From Margaritispora aquatica (lineage: Eukaryota > Ascomycota > Leotiomycetes > Helotiales > Discinellaceae), in contig VJWN01000009.1 in NCBI GenBank assembly GCA_007644065.1, positions 1,790,007 through 1,854,006 on the forward strand: a DNA stretch of 64,000 nucleotides. The letters run 5' to 3'. Each line of letters opens with the position of its first letter. Within the stretch, counting starts at the first letter, position 1. Under the pieces are notes generated by a model. The model was given only the letters and a program-made list of their open reading frames with translations, made no database searches and had not been told where the DNA came from. Positions 1 to 10,087 of this stretch are shown piece after piece. Made by a program: the position numbers and the translations under genes.

Positions 1-264
1 ACTGGCTCTATCTTAGCCTTGATGCAGAGAGTTTTAGCGTTGACTTTCGGAAAGAAGCAATATTAAATACGTTTCTGTCACAAAAACTGTTTGAGTTATG
101 GGAGATAATTTACACGAATTATTGAACTGACAGTTTGGACAAACAGTACCAAAGTAACGAGATCATTGAGACAAAAGCATCGGAAGACGAATACAACAGT
201 AAGGGTGCATCAACAACACGAGAGCATGTTACCTAGCCTCCCAACTTCTCACGTACAAACCCAA
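1..264. other. left-edge stretch without a recognisable gene
   Basis: This short stretch lies downstream of the minus-strand rhodopsin-like gene and presumably holds its 3' untranslated region. I see no coding signal of my own confidence here. Confidence 0.4.
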
Positions 265-1180
265 TCACCTACACTTACTATCCCCCTCGCCAACCTCCAC
301 ATTCAACTTCGTCTTCTCCTTCACGCATCTTTCCTGATGATAAAGGACATGGTCCTGACTCCCCACCGTGCTCGATCCCGCATAATCGTTAATCGTATTC
401 TTCTCGCCCCATTTCGCGTCGACAGGAGCGGGAATAGTGCTCCTAGTAGTAGGCTGTGTATCCTGGAGCAGACTGTCATCGTTGATGGGATGTCGTCTCA
501 CTCCCGCTCGGCCAATTGTGGGCGGTTGATCCGCTGGCGGTGTGTTCTCGTCTTTGTCTGTGAGGATGTCGAATCTGACGAGGAGTTTCGTTAGGTAAGG
601 TGCTAGTGCTGGGACACAGATGAATATCATTGCTAGGCTCAGTTCGAGCGAGCAGCCGAGTTCTAAGATAGCCAAAATCCTTGACAGATCTTGTTAGGCC
701 TTGCGAGCGTGGATGGGATGGCAACGCAATCTTACCATGTGTTGTCGGATGTGACTACTGAGTGGGCGTTCATCGACTCAACGGCAATTTGGCGAGCTAC
801 TTGTGCGCCGATGGCTAGCACTCCTAGACTGAACATGGCAATCAAGTAAACTGGGTGAAGTCAGTTTCACAATTCATCCCAAAGCTCAAGTTATCCAGAC
901 CTTTCTTCTTCCGATTCATTTGCAAGGCCCTCAATACCAAAATGGGAGCAATAGCCAGTACCAGATCTATGAGTATGTTGAATGTTGTGGAGAATTTAGC
1001 GAACAGGATCGTGTCCATGCATTGAGGACCACTTTGGATAAAAGTTAGCGGAGGTACTGAATTCGAAGGATTTGCGAATGTAATTATCAATAGGAATAGA
1101 GAAAAAGATCACAGACTTGTAACCTTTTGTCCAAATATCAGACACCGGGATACAGCCAAGAGCTACAACCTGTGACCCAT
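265..1180 (-). CDS. fungal rhodopsin-like (SAT4-type) integral membrane protein, 5' end unresolved
   Basis: These exons resemble the fungal seven-helix 'rhodopsin-like' family (PF20684 type), whose molecular role is mostly unknown. Readable blocks, in order, are: CIPVSDIW (ends 1117); an intron 1032-1116 whose removal gives the family-like GPQCMD; a hydrophobic helix with NILIDLVLAIAPI followed by basic QMNRKKK; then MFSLGVLAIGAQVARQ (850-736), an intron 680-735 and a last hydrophobic exon 679-265 (ELGCSLELSLAMIFICVPAL) with a hydrophilic tail. Joining the helix block near 870 to the block at 850 preserves the family pattern only if a 20-nt GT..AG segment (851-870) is removed, which is far below normal intron size. 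Helices 1-3 could not be modelled upstream of 1180 because each frame is interrupted. The gene may be decayed or have poorly visible introns. Confidence 0.55.
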
Positions 1181-3371
1181 CAGCTTTTGTTCTGCAACTG
1201 GTGCTCTGCTTGTGTCGCGATGTAACTGTCCAGACCTTTTGCCAATTAGGGACCAATACAGAGAATGACTGCATTATAGAATAAGAAAGAGGAAAGCATG
1301 AAGGGCGCCAAAATGTCCACCATATACACAAGTCTTGGCAACAAAGAACTGGCATCAAACGAGAATTGCGACCATCATTATCAACATACTCTGTAAACAT
1401 ATGTTTAACTCGACACACCGCGGATAGTGACATACCGTGTGTGGATTAAAATTTTCACTGTCAGATCTCTTAAACCTCCTTTCGATGCATTCTGAGCATT
1501 GCTTACAAGTATGCCTCAAGTATTCTGCCAGGCAGAACAGATCACTCGAGAAACATCTCAAGCGCAAGCATTGTGACATCCGTCACAGCCAATATGATTG
1601 TGCATTCCCATGGCCAGATCCATAAGTTTGAACTTCGATACTGCGTCGTCATCTCGAGAGGTAGCTATGTGTGGGAGCGCTGCAAAGATCTTGATGGAGC
1701 GCATTAGAAAGACCTTTGTCGCAGGCGAAATCGGTTTCCACCAGGCCTGAACTAAATCGACATGAGAATCGCAGTATGCAAATCGTCTGTCTGAAAACAG
1801 GTATGGATAATCGATACAGATACTTCAAGAGAACACGATGCATCATATCTAAAAGCCGTTTTGCCTCAGCATCTTTGCTGTATCACTTGTCTTTGGCGAA
1901 AACGAAATCTATCACTTGGCTTAGACTACGTCGTATCATTCAACAGCTATAGCGATACATGATTCAATACCACATTCCGGTGCTGAGCGGCAGGTCGGTA
2001 CATGCAAGTCTTATATTTTCTGGACTGCTATCCCTTGATCATGTTTAAGAATACCCCGTGGGCTTCCCTTGGTCGCACAACTGGTTAGACGGTTACACGT
2101 CCCGGAGGAGGTAGTCAGGTATGGCGTATGAATATTATTGTATGCAAACAAACAGTACAGAAGTAATGTTGATAATATATTTCAATTGTGTACTTCGGGA
2201 TTAAGTGAACAGAAAGGGTAACATGCCTAGGTTTGCCTGGTCTTGGTTAGCCGACGAAAGTGGATAGTGTGGATAGTGTGTATAGACACGTGATCGTTAT
2301 AATAAATCTTTAACTACATTGGTGGACTGACACCGACGTCACATCTAAATCTGGACACGAAATCCACTCTTTTCATTGAACAACTTCCATGTTCATGAGT
2401 TGGCATGACAGAAGTAACCGCATCCAGCCTTATGACCACAAGTATTGGATGAAGTCCCATCCTCCCATGATATGATATTGTCTATAACAGGCAGTTCATT
2501 GTGCAGCCTATCTATCGGCCTTGTTTGAAAATAAAGGGGCAGCTACTCCAATTCGGTTAGTGAGCCGAAGCCCAACCGTCGTATCGGACGCGCTCAGGGA
2601 AAAACCGTTCATCCCGCCGGGTTTCATCTCAAGCCATCAACAAAAACAAACGGAGGCTCAAGTGTTCATCTGAAGATTGAAAAACCTGGAGATGAAGGCG
2701 TATAAAGTTGTACATATGGGTCTGTCACTTTACCTGAGAGAGATTATCACCCAACCTAAAGCTTATTTATATCCTCGCCAAGTCATTCTCAACAGCTCAT
2801 GCTCCGATCCCCCCTATCGCATCCCCCATCCTTCTCTAGTGGCTCCGCTCGGTCAAAATTGCACGTTCGGTTTTCGAAGTTTCTTTGGTGGGTCAATGTT
2901 TTCAGGGGAAAATGGAGCGAAATGGAGCGAAGAGGAGCAAAATGGAGATGATCTCTGGAATCTCTCGGTGTCGGCGAGCAAACGGGCAAATCAGAATCAT
3001 TGGGGACCTGACTAAAGAACGGCATGCATGACAAGTGTGCACCAAGAAAAGATAATTTTGGGGATTTCTCGTCATGTTTTTCAAGATCTGGTGGCTGCTG
3101 TCTGCCTGCCGGTGGAAGTTTGGAATCTTTGCCTCTTTTCTCGCTTGGCGTATGGTCCTGGCGACGATCCATCATAACATCCCAGCCTCAATCTCCGTAA
3201 CCCTCACAAGCGTAACCAAGTTCTCTCAGAGCGCTTTTCTTGCTGGTCAATAGCTTGGAAGTCCGTATTGATAGCCCCATAACACGCTCGTGTAGTCTCC
3301 ACTAGCTAGATTAACGTTATGGACCAGGTACTCCATGTGGGGCTTTCATTCCCAGTTAAGTTCTGGCGATG
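1181..3371. other. about 2.2 kb without a supportable gene
   Basis: Open frames here are short, overlap on both strands and show no family motif or signal peptide. The part next to 1181 probably contains lost or unrecognised 5' exons of the rhodopsin-like gene. A small direct repeat (GGATAGTGT twice, near 2262-2280) is the only structure noted. Confidence 0.4.
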
Positions 3372-3417
3372 CCTTCTTTCTTGCTTCTCTCTTTCTTCTC
3401 TTCCTCTCCTCCTCCAT
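3372..3417 (+). promoter_or_regulatory. pyrimidine (CT)-rich promoter tract
   Basis: A run of almost pure C/T on the plus strand lies about 150-195 nt before the ATG at 3567. CT-rich blocks just upstream of the transcript start are common in promoters of strongly expressed filamentous-fungal genes, so it probably belongs to the promoter of the cysteine-repeat gene. The function is inferred from position and composition only. Confidence 0.45.
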
Positions 3418-3566
3418 ACCTTTCCGGCCACTCGTTCGCCGTATCTATCACTTGTCGTTGAATTAACTTTCATCGACGTACTATCGTTAAGATTCCACTC
3501 GCGTTTTCTAGTTTGATCTTTTTTTCCCATTGAGATTTCGTGTTTGTTTATATTACTATCTACATA

Positions 3567-6144
3567 ATGAGGTTTATTCTCCCAACCGTCCTCGGTCTCG
3601 CGACTCTCGCGGCGGCTGACTCTTGCGTCACTTCCTACTCAAACTGCTTGGATGCTGGTGGAGAGGTCAACACTTGCCAGTCGGACAACGCAAAGTGCAA
3701 GAACGTGTGTGCGGATGCATACGGAGCATGTCTGTACTCGGGAACTGGCGATGCTGCATGCATGGCAACATACAACTCCTGCTACGATGATTTCACCGTC
3801 TTCTCCACTCTCGCCAACTCTGCCGGAAAGGACTGTGTCTCTGTCTTCTCCGCATGTCACGATTCTGGCGAGGCCGACAACACTTGTATGTTATGCTATG
3901 ATAGTCCATGCTACTTGGATGTGGGGTGGAACATTGGCTAATGAGTTTCAAAAGGCAACAGCGGCAATGCTCAGTGCAAGGACAAGTGCTCAACCATCTA
4001 CGGAACTTGTTTGTCTAGCGGTGCTCCCGACTCGGCATCTTGCTCCACCCAATACAACAGTAAACAATCCACACTCTCAAACGGAATGCTCGGCTAACAG
4101 GTTGTCCCAGACTGCTTGGATTCTTTCAGCGTCTTCCAGACCAAGGAGGTTTCCCAAAACGTTGACTGCGTCTCCAAATTCAGCGCGTGTCACGACAACG
4201 GCACCATTGCGGACAACACCTGTGAGTAAACTTGCTTTTTGTGTTTGGGGTTCAAGCAACTAATTTATCTCAGGCAACTCATACAACGCTCAGGTACGAA
4301 ATGAAATCCAACAAATTAATGTGCTTGACTTAGATATTAACTACCCTCTTAGTGCAAGGATAAGTGCAGTGTCATCTACGGAACTTGTCTTTCTTCAGGC
4401 AGCGCCGATGATGCTCAGTGCATGAACCAATACAACAACTGCTTCGGTAAGTTTGTCATGATGTGAGAGGATCTTCGTCGACTAACATGGCTTAGACTCT
4501 TTCACCCCATCAACTTCCATTGACTGTGTGTCCGAGTTCACCATCTGTCTCGACAACGGTGGAGAGGCCAACACCTGCGCTTCTTACTCTGCTCAATGCA
4601 AGGACAAGTGCTCTGTTTCCTACTCGACCTGCTTGGCCAGTGGAGGAGCCGATGACGCTGCTTGCTTGACTCAATACACCGGATGTCTCGTTAGCTTCAC
4701 TCCAGTTGCCAATGCCACCTCCTGCGTAACCAAGTACACGACTTGCAAGAACGATGGTGTTACTCCTGACAATGAGTGCTCAGCCGATACCGCCGTCTGC
4801 AAGACTAACTGCGCAACCTCTTACTCCACCTGCCTGTCCTCCGGTGACAGCTCCGTCTTGAAGCCATGCTTGAACCAATACACCACCTGCCTGGATGATT
4901 TCTCTGACTTCACCAACACCACCGCTGCTGGCTCTGACTGTGTTTCCAAGTACCTTTCCTGCGGCGGCGAGTCCAACGAGTGCGGTTCCGAGAACGCCCA
5001 ATGCAAGAACTCCTGCAGCACCATCTACGACGTGTGCAACTCCTCCGGAGACGAGAGCCTCGCACCCCAGTGCCTCGCCCAATACGACAGCTGCTTGTAT
5101 GTCCCAACCGCAAGCTACAGCAACACCGACTGCACATCCGCCTACCTCTCCTGCGAAAGCGACGACAACACCTGCCTCGCTACCCTCGCAACCTGCAAGA
5201 ACACCTGCTCCGTGGCTCTCGACACATGCCAAACCTCAGGTGACCCAGCCCTCACAGCCTCTTGCAGCAAGCTCTATGATGCCTGCCTCTTCGACTCAAC
5301 CAAGGCCATTGCCGCCATCGGTGAGGACTGCGTGGGCGAGTACCTTGACTGCGAGGCTTCCGGAACCGCAGACAACACCTGCAACGCCGGTGTCGCCCAG
5401 TGCAAGAACAAGTGCGCTCAAGGTTACGACACTTGCAACACTTCCGGCTCTAACTCCACCGGCCCAGCCTGCCTCCACGTCTACGATTCCTGCCTCGTGT
5501 CCTTCTCCGCCAACGAGACCACCGCCGCAGGCGCTGACTGCGTTTCCAAGAAGACCGCTTGCGCTGCAACTGGCACTGCTGATAATGTCTGCAATGCCGA
5601 CTATGCTCAGTGCAAGAACAGCTGCGCCACTGTCCTCGATACCTGCTCCAGTAGCGGCGATGTCACGCTCTTGAGCATGTGCGACGCGCTGTACAACGCC
5701 TGCCTCAGCCCTGTCGAGAACACCAACGTCACTGCACCAGCGACCGAGATCTTGAACAATAGCACCTCGACCTCCTCGTTCGCCAGCTCCGCCACCTTGG
5801 CTCCCTCCGCTGTTGCCAACAGCTCTACCATCGCTCTCCCAACTTTCGCTGCTACCACCTCCATCCCACTGCCCACTGGCGTCGCATCTGCCGGATCTTC
5901 GATCCCAACTTTGAGCGCTTCATCGGGGTACTATTCTAACACCACTGCTACCGCTACCGCCACCTCATCTGGCTATGTCATGCCATCTGCTGTCACTGAT
6001 GTAGTGTCTGCCACTGCTGTTCCAACCGCAACTGCTACGTCTTCTGAGGCTAGCGAGCCGGTCGAGACTGGTGATGCCGGTGATGATGAGGGTGATGATG
6101 GAGAGGATGAGGACGAGGATGATGAGGGATCGTGCCCTGCTTAG
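3567..6144 (+). CDS. secreted protein with nine tandem 8-cysteine repeats and an acidic Ser/Thr-rich tail
   Basis: Function unknown. The model has six exons: 3567-3885, 3955-4059, 4111-4221, 4274-4293, 4353-4446 and 4496-6144 (765 aa). Residues 1-17 or so form a signal peptide (MRFILPTVLGLATLAAA). Then come nine repeats of about 65-70 residues, each with eight cysteines in the order CX6C-X9-CX6C-X3-CX6C-X9-CX6C (middle loops 6-11), with recurring DCVS, NTC, AQCK, YxxC and SG elements. About 140 residues of Ser/Thr/Ala-rich sequence and a cluster of Asp/Glu near the C-terminus follow, ending GSCPA. There is no hydrophobic GPI tail. All five introns fall in repeats 2 and 3, while repeats 4-9 are intronless. 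Introns 1 and 3 split the same cysteine codon of successive repeats, so the repeats arose by internal duplication. The spacing does not fit CFEM or hydrophobin patterns. A cell-wall-associated or effector-like role is possible, but unproven. Confidence 0.85.
3618..5703 (+). repeat. nine in-gene tandem 8-cysteine coding repeats
   Basis: The repeat unit is about 200 nt. Starts are recognised by the codons for D/S-C-V-S/T or close variants, and ends by Y-x-x-C-L. Repeats 1-3 are split by introns and repeats 4-9 lie in one exon. Repeats 6 and 7 have a shortened second loop (6 instead of 9-10 residues) and a lengthened seventh loop (11). Confidence 0.85.
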
Positions 6145-7040
6145 ATGTGACGTGTTTGGAATGAGAAAGGGATGTGAATTGTGGAGATGTCGATAAATGA
6201 GTCATTTGGATACCTATAATTTTAGATGAGAAGATCATGTTATCTGATGCAATGTAGAAATATAGATGAATAGAGATTCCGAACACCTCGTGTGTGGGAT
6301 CAAATAATCTAGAAGTCCTATAGAATATTGTGTGCGAACAATTAATGTGTAATGAGGAAACCAATCTATTGATCAGAGTACTAAACTCAGTGGCGCCCAT
6401 CAGTCTGAGTGCGTGCCCTAAGGTAGGCGCTGCCAGAGTTCCTCAAGTTATATTCCATCCCAACGATCATGCATAGCAACTTGTGCAACAAACTGCTTCC
6501 AAAATCCTCTTCGCCGAAATTAAACACCAAGGATACCTGGCATACAATGCATAGGCTTCATTATCTCAATTCTTTTCTTTCTTTTCTATCTTTTTCAATA
6601 ACAATAACTAGAACTGACCAGAGCTTCATTGGAATGGCACATTCGACATACAATAAAGACAAGCCTGTGGAGAATGACACTGTCCGAAATGCTGGATCGT
6701 CCCCAAAAGTCCTGGAATCTTTCAAGACGTCGAATCACACGAAGACACAACTTGATTCAACTTGAATATTTCAAAGTAATTTTTGATTGTGAATTACATA
6801 ATCTTCACTGTACATCGGGCATTAGGCTTGCCTGTTTGTGGAAGGCTTTTATGGGTAACTTGTACTTTGTTTTTCATTGCAAGTTTGATTTCATCAGTCT
6901 TTTGACAATGCCAAAAAATCTCTTTTCTTCTGGCCTCATACCACTCCCTCCTCCTGCTAGTCCCTCTATGTACAAACACTAGTATGTACACAAACGTCGT
7001 TCCAAACCTCAATCACCTATATGCGCTAACGATTAAGCTT
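6145..7040. other. convergent intergenic region
   Basis: This is the shared 3' side of the plus-strand cysteine-repeat gene and the minus-strand GH12 gene. It is moderately AT-rich and no supportable ORF or RNA gene is seen. Confidence 0.5.
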
Positions 7041-7971
7041 TTAGTTAACGACACAGCTATAAGCCGTGCTGGTAAAGACAGCAGCGGAGCCTGTGCACAA
7101 TTAGCTCCAATCGCCTCTTCGAAGGTAATACGAGAAAGACTCACCAGTAAAAGGCTCAGTTCCTGCGCCAATACTCTGCAGGTATTGTGCGCTTGACATG
7201 CCCTGGTTATTGATCAAGTAGGTGAAGAATGTCTTCAAATCGCCTGAGAAGCTCTTTGCCTATACACATAGTCAGAACTCATCCTTATTCATCCCATTCG
7301 CAACTCATAGAGGGGAGGTATCTTACAGTTGTCCCACTTGGGCTAGCCACGAAGCTAAACACGGTCATGGCACCATTGACACCCTTATACAACTTAAACA
7401 CCACGCTCGCCAACGTGACAGTGGCAATGGAACTTCCAGTGCTTGAGATAGGTCCTGCGCCTCCAATAGCATCGAGCCAGATCATGACTTCGTACTGTGC
7501 TGAGCCGGTAGCCGTCGAGGAGAGAAACATGTCGTAAGCGACATCAGCGACGACTGAGGAGCCGCCATAGGTCCAGTACCATTTGGTTGGGATAGTGGAG
7601 ATGGCGGAGAGTTTCTTGATGGTGGATTGAACGACGACTGCGTTGGCGAAGGACTTAACGGATGAGGAACCGCCGGCCCATGCCCATTTGGTTGACCAGA
7701 CAAGAGTGGTTCCTGAGAGGGAGGTGACGGTTGTGCATTGTGAGCCTGTGGTGTGTTAGTAGAGTTAATGGTAGGATGAGAAAGAACTGAGTAACTGACC
7801 CGATGTGGCTGCTGCCTCACCCCAGAGATCTTGGTACACGATATAAGATCCCGTTGCAACACTGTCCCATTGTCCACAGATAGTGGTAGCTCTCTTCTCG
7901 AGGACAGGAGTGGGCCCTGCGAGTGCAAGTCCCGTGAACGCGAGAGGGAGGAGGGTTTGGATGAACTTCAT
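7041..7971 (-). CDS. GH12 endo-beta-1,4-glucanase / xyloglucanase, secreted
   Basis: A glycoside hydrolase family 12 enzyme, cutting beta-1,4-glucan or xyloglucan outside the cell. Four exons on minus: 7971-7800, 7745-7327, 7259-7145, 7090-7041 (251 aa, usual for the family). Residues 1-18 are a signal peptide, followed by a short propeptide ending in a Kex2-like KR. Family marks are CGQWD near the mature N-terminus, WxWxYGG, YEVMIWL with the expected nucleophile Glu, the block DLKTFFTYL, and GTEPF carrying the expected acid/base Glu. The last exon ends in a beta strand finishing CVVN. All three introns (50-70 nt) give a continuous family-like reading. A TATA-like box lies 66 nt upstream. Substrate preference (cellulose or xyloglucan) cannot be decided from sequence. 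Confidence 0.93.
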
Positions 7972-8646
7972 GATTGGTGTTAAACGAGAGAGGTAGAGAG
8001 AACAGAAGGGTTTCCAAGAAATGCAATGCCGCTATACTTTATAGATGGTCGAAAATCACTTGTCACACTGTGAGTGGAGGCATAATTTTGACCATGAAGA
8101 AGTCCTTGTCATCACACTCGCTCTCAAGAATCAAGCTTGAAGCCCCCGAAACTCCGAAAGCACTCCATCTAACACTTATGATCCTAGGTACCTTGGGCTT
8201 GAGTTGTGTTCTCCAAGGCGAACATATTAAAGAGGCCAAGTTCCGGCAGTTGACTTCCTTTCTCAGCCACTCCCATATGAATGTGAGGGTCATGCAGGGA
8301 TTCAGTGTGGGGTTGAAAATCATCCCATCTCCGAGTTCCTCCAATGGGTGGATTTTCGAGATCGAGAGGCATCCCCCCAAGAGTTTATCCGTCGAATGTA
8401 GATATTTTCAAAGTCTTGTTTCCTACTTCAGGCGTAAGGTAAGCTTTTGGGCGGAATGAGTGCCGGCTGTTTGGGACGGGTAGGTATCTGAACAGGCTGA
8501 ATTGTATGGTATACGTAAGCTAAGGAATACCCAAGACTAGAAAGTGCGGAAGAATCATGATTTCGCCTGTATTTGAGTGAGAAAAGAGACATTATGGTCA
8601 TATGAGGGCAGTTTAATGTCGTTAATCCTGGTCGAATAGTTGACTG
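7972..8646. other. GH12 upstream region
   Basis: This is the promoter side of the minus-strand GH12 gene. Apart from the TATA-like box at 8037-8043, I see nothing definable. Open frames on both strands here are short and without motifs. Confidence 0.45.
8037..8043 (-). promoter_or_regulatory. TATA-like box of the GH12 gene
   Basis: TATAAAG is read on the minus strand 66 nt before the start codon at 7971, a plausible core-promoter distance for a short-leader fungal gene. Confidence 0.5.
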
Positions 8647-9115
8647 CTACAGTACTAGACAACTGCTATTTAACTTTACCCTGTTTTACACTAAAACTCA
8701 CCGTTTTCGCTCTAAAATTAAACCACTTATATAATATAAGAATAGAATTTTAAATAGTATATTTTAATTAATCGAATAATAAGAATCTTTTCTATAATTA
8801 GCTTTAAAATAAAAAGACTAGATCGCTATACGGCCGAATAAAAAAGTTAGAGAACCAAATTTTCTTAAAATTTTACGGGGAAAATCGTAACTTTTTCTTT
8901 TATCAACTTCCGACTTTAATAACTTCTATAAATCTTATTTAAAACTTAAAAACTAAAGATTAAAAGGTTTACTAGGATCGAATTAATTAATAGGTTAAAG
9001 TTCTAACGTTTTAAAACATTATAAGGTAAAAAATAATAAGTTTTAAAAGGGTGTATTTTGGCTCTTTTTGGTGTAAATTAAGCGATTGTTAAATAGCAGT
9101 TGTCGGTTACTGTAG
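8647..9115. mobile_element. MITE-like AT-rich element with terminal inverted repeats
   Basis: The two ends form a 28-bp inverted repeat (8647-8674 against 9088-9115) with 25 of 28 matches. It starts CTACAGTA and ends with the shared block GACAACTGCTATTTAAC. The similarity continues weakly inward (TTTACACYAAAA on both sides). The roughly 470-bp body is strongly AT-rich and has no coding capacity, which suggests a non-autonomous DNA transposon copy, possibly altered by repeat-induced point mutation. I could not identify a clear target-site duplication, so the exact outer borders are uncertain. Confidence 0.7.
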
Positions 9116-10087
9116 TTGATTTGTGCGGCTACATCAAGCTTGGAGCTGGATAATTGATCTTTGCCAATTGACACAAAACTCAAGTTTTGAAATAACATTT
9201 TAAGGTGCGCCTGATAACTTGAGCGAACATGACCGGCGATATAAATGATTTGGCAAGTTTTGGGAAATATAGGTTGAAGCAGACTGTCTGAGGACAACAC
9301 AGGAAATGAATACGTAAAAGCAATGAATACGCATTCAGCTAGATGCATGACGTTTTGTAGATTAATTCAACTGACAGGAAATATGTCAGATAGGTAGACC
9401 ACTTAGTTAATATATGAAGTATATTGTGCATGTTTTGGTTTGTATAGTGGATTCTTCGGCTTGTTTCTATACCTCATACAGCAGTGCATGTAGGTATAAA
9501 AAAAGAAGGAAACAACAGCGGTTGATTAATCTCTAGGAAAGCTATATCTTCTGTTGTTGATAGTAATTCTGATGGGTGTTGCAAACAATGGAAAGTATGA
9601 AGTTGAAGTTGAAGCTAATATTGAAGCTCAAGTTGAAGATGAACCTAAGACGAAAGACCATAGCCTGATCATGTGATATCTTCTGATTAGATAATGTGAG
9701 TGCCTTTCACCTGAGGCTCCAACTCTTTATGGCTCTTTGGTTCACACCCAATTCTCACACTTTACTTTGCAGGCATTTTCGTGTTGCGGCTCTGCTCCTT
9801 GACGCACGTCTCCCTCCCCACCCATCTGAACGTCGCCTATGTTTTTGTCGCATTTCAATACTGTCTAACCCAAATACCTAATTCTTCTTCTATATTCTTA
9901 CGGGCCTCGCCCCAGACATTCTGTGGCTCTGGCCAGGCAGATTACATGTGTGCGACGTCATTTTCAAATTAGAGGCCAAGAAGACCTCGACCCACGTTAA
10001 GAGACGTGGGCGCATTGCGCATCGCGCATTACCTTGTGCGCATCTATCAAGCTTTCAAGTAATCGAACTCTTGATAGTGAGCCAAAC
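9116..10087. other. intergenic region and likely SPT20 5' leader
   Basis: No gene is supported. Between 9598 and 9646 a short imperfect GTTGAA/GTTGAAGCT-type repeat occurs. The 300-400 nt before 10088 are probably the promoter and leader of the SPT20-like gene. Confidence 0.4.

Noticed and set aside
265..594. Plus-strand open frame of 142 codons opposite the rhodopsin-like C-terminal exon
   Set aside because: No motif or start context. The minus frame has a hydrophobic exon and matched splice sites.
2060..2140. Possible tRNA-like stretch (ACTGGTTAGACGGTTA near 2083)
   Set aside because: It has an A-box-like motif but no B box (GGTTCGA type) at the right spacing, and no cloverleaf pairing.
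2677..3175. Overlapping frames on both strands upstream of the cysteine-repeat gene
   Set aside because: Low complexity, mutual antisense overlap, no homology signal.
4780..5674. Long minus and plus alternative frames inside the cysteine-repeat gene
   Set aside because: Shadows produced by the biased, repetitive codon use of the true reading frame.
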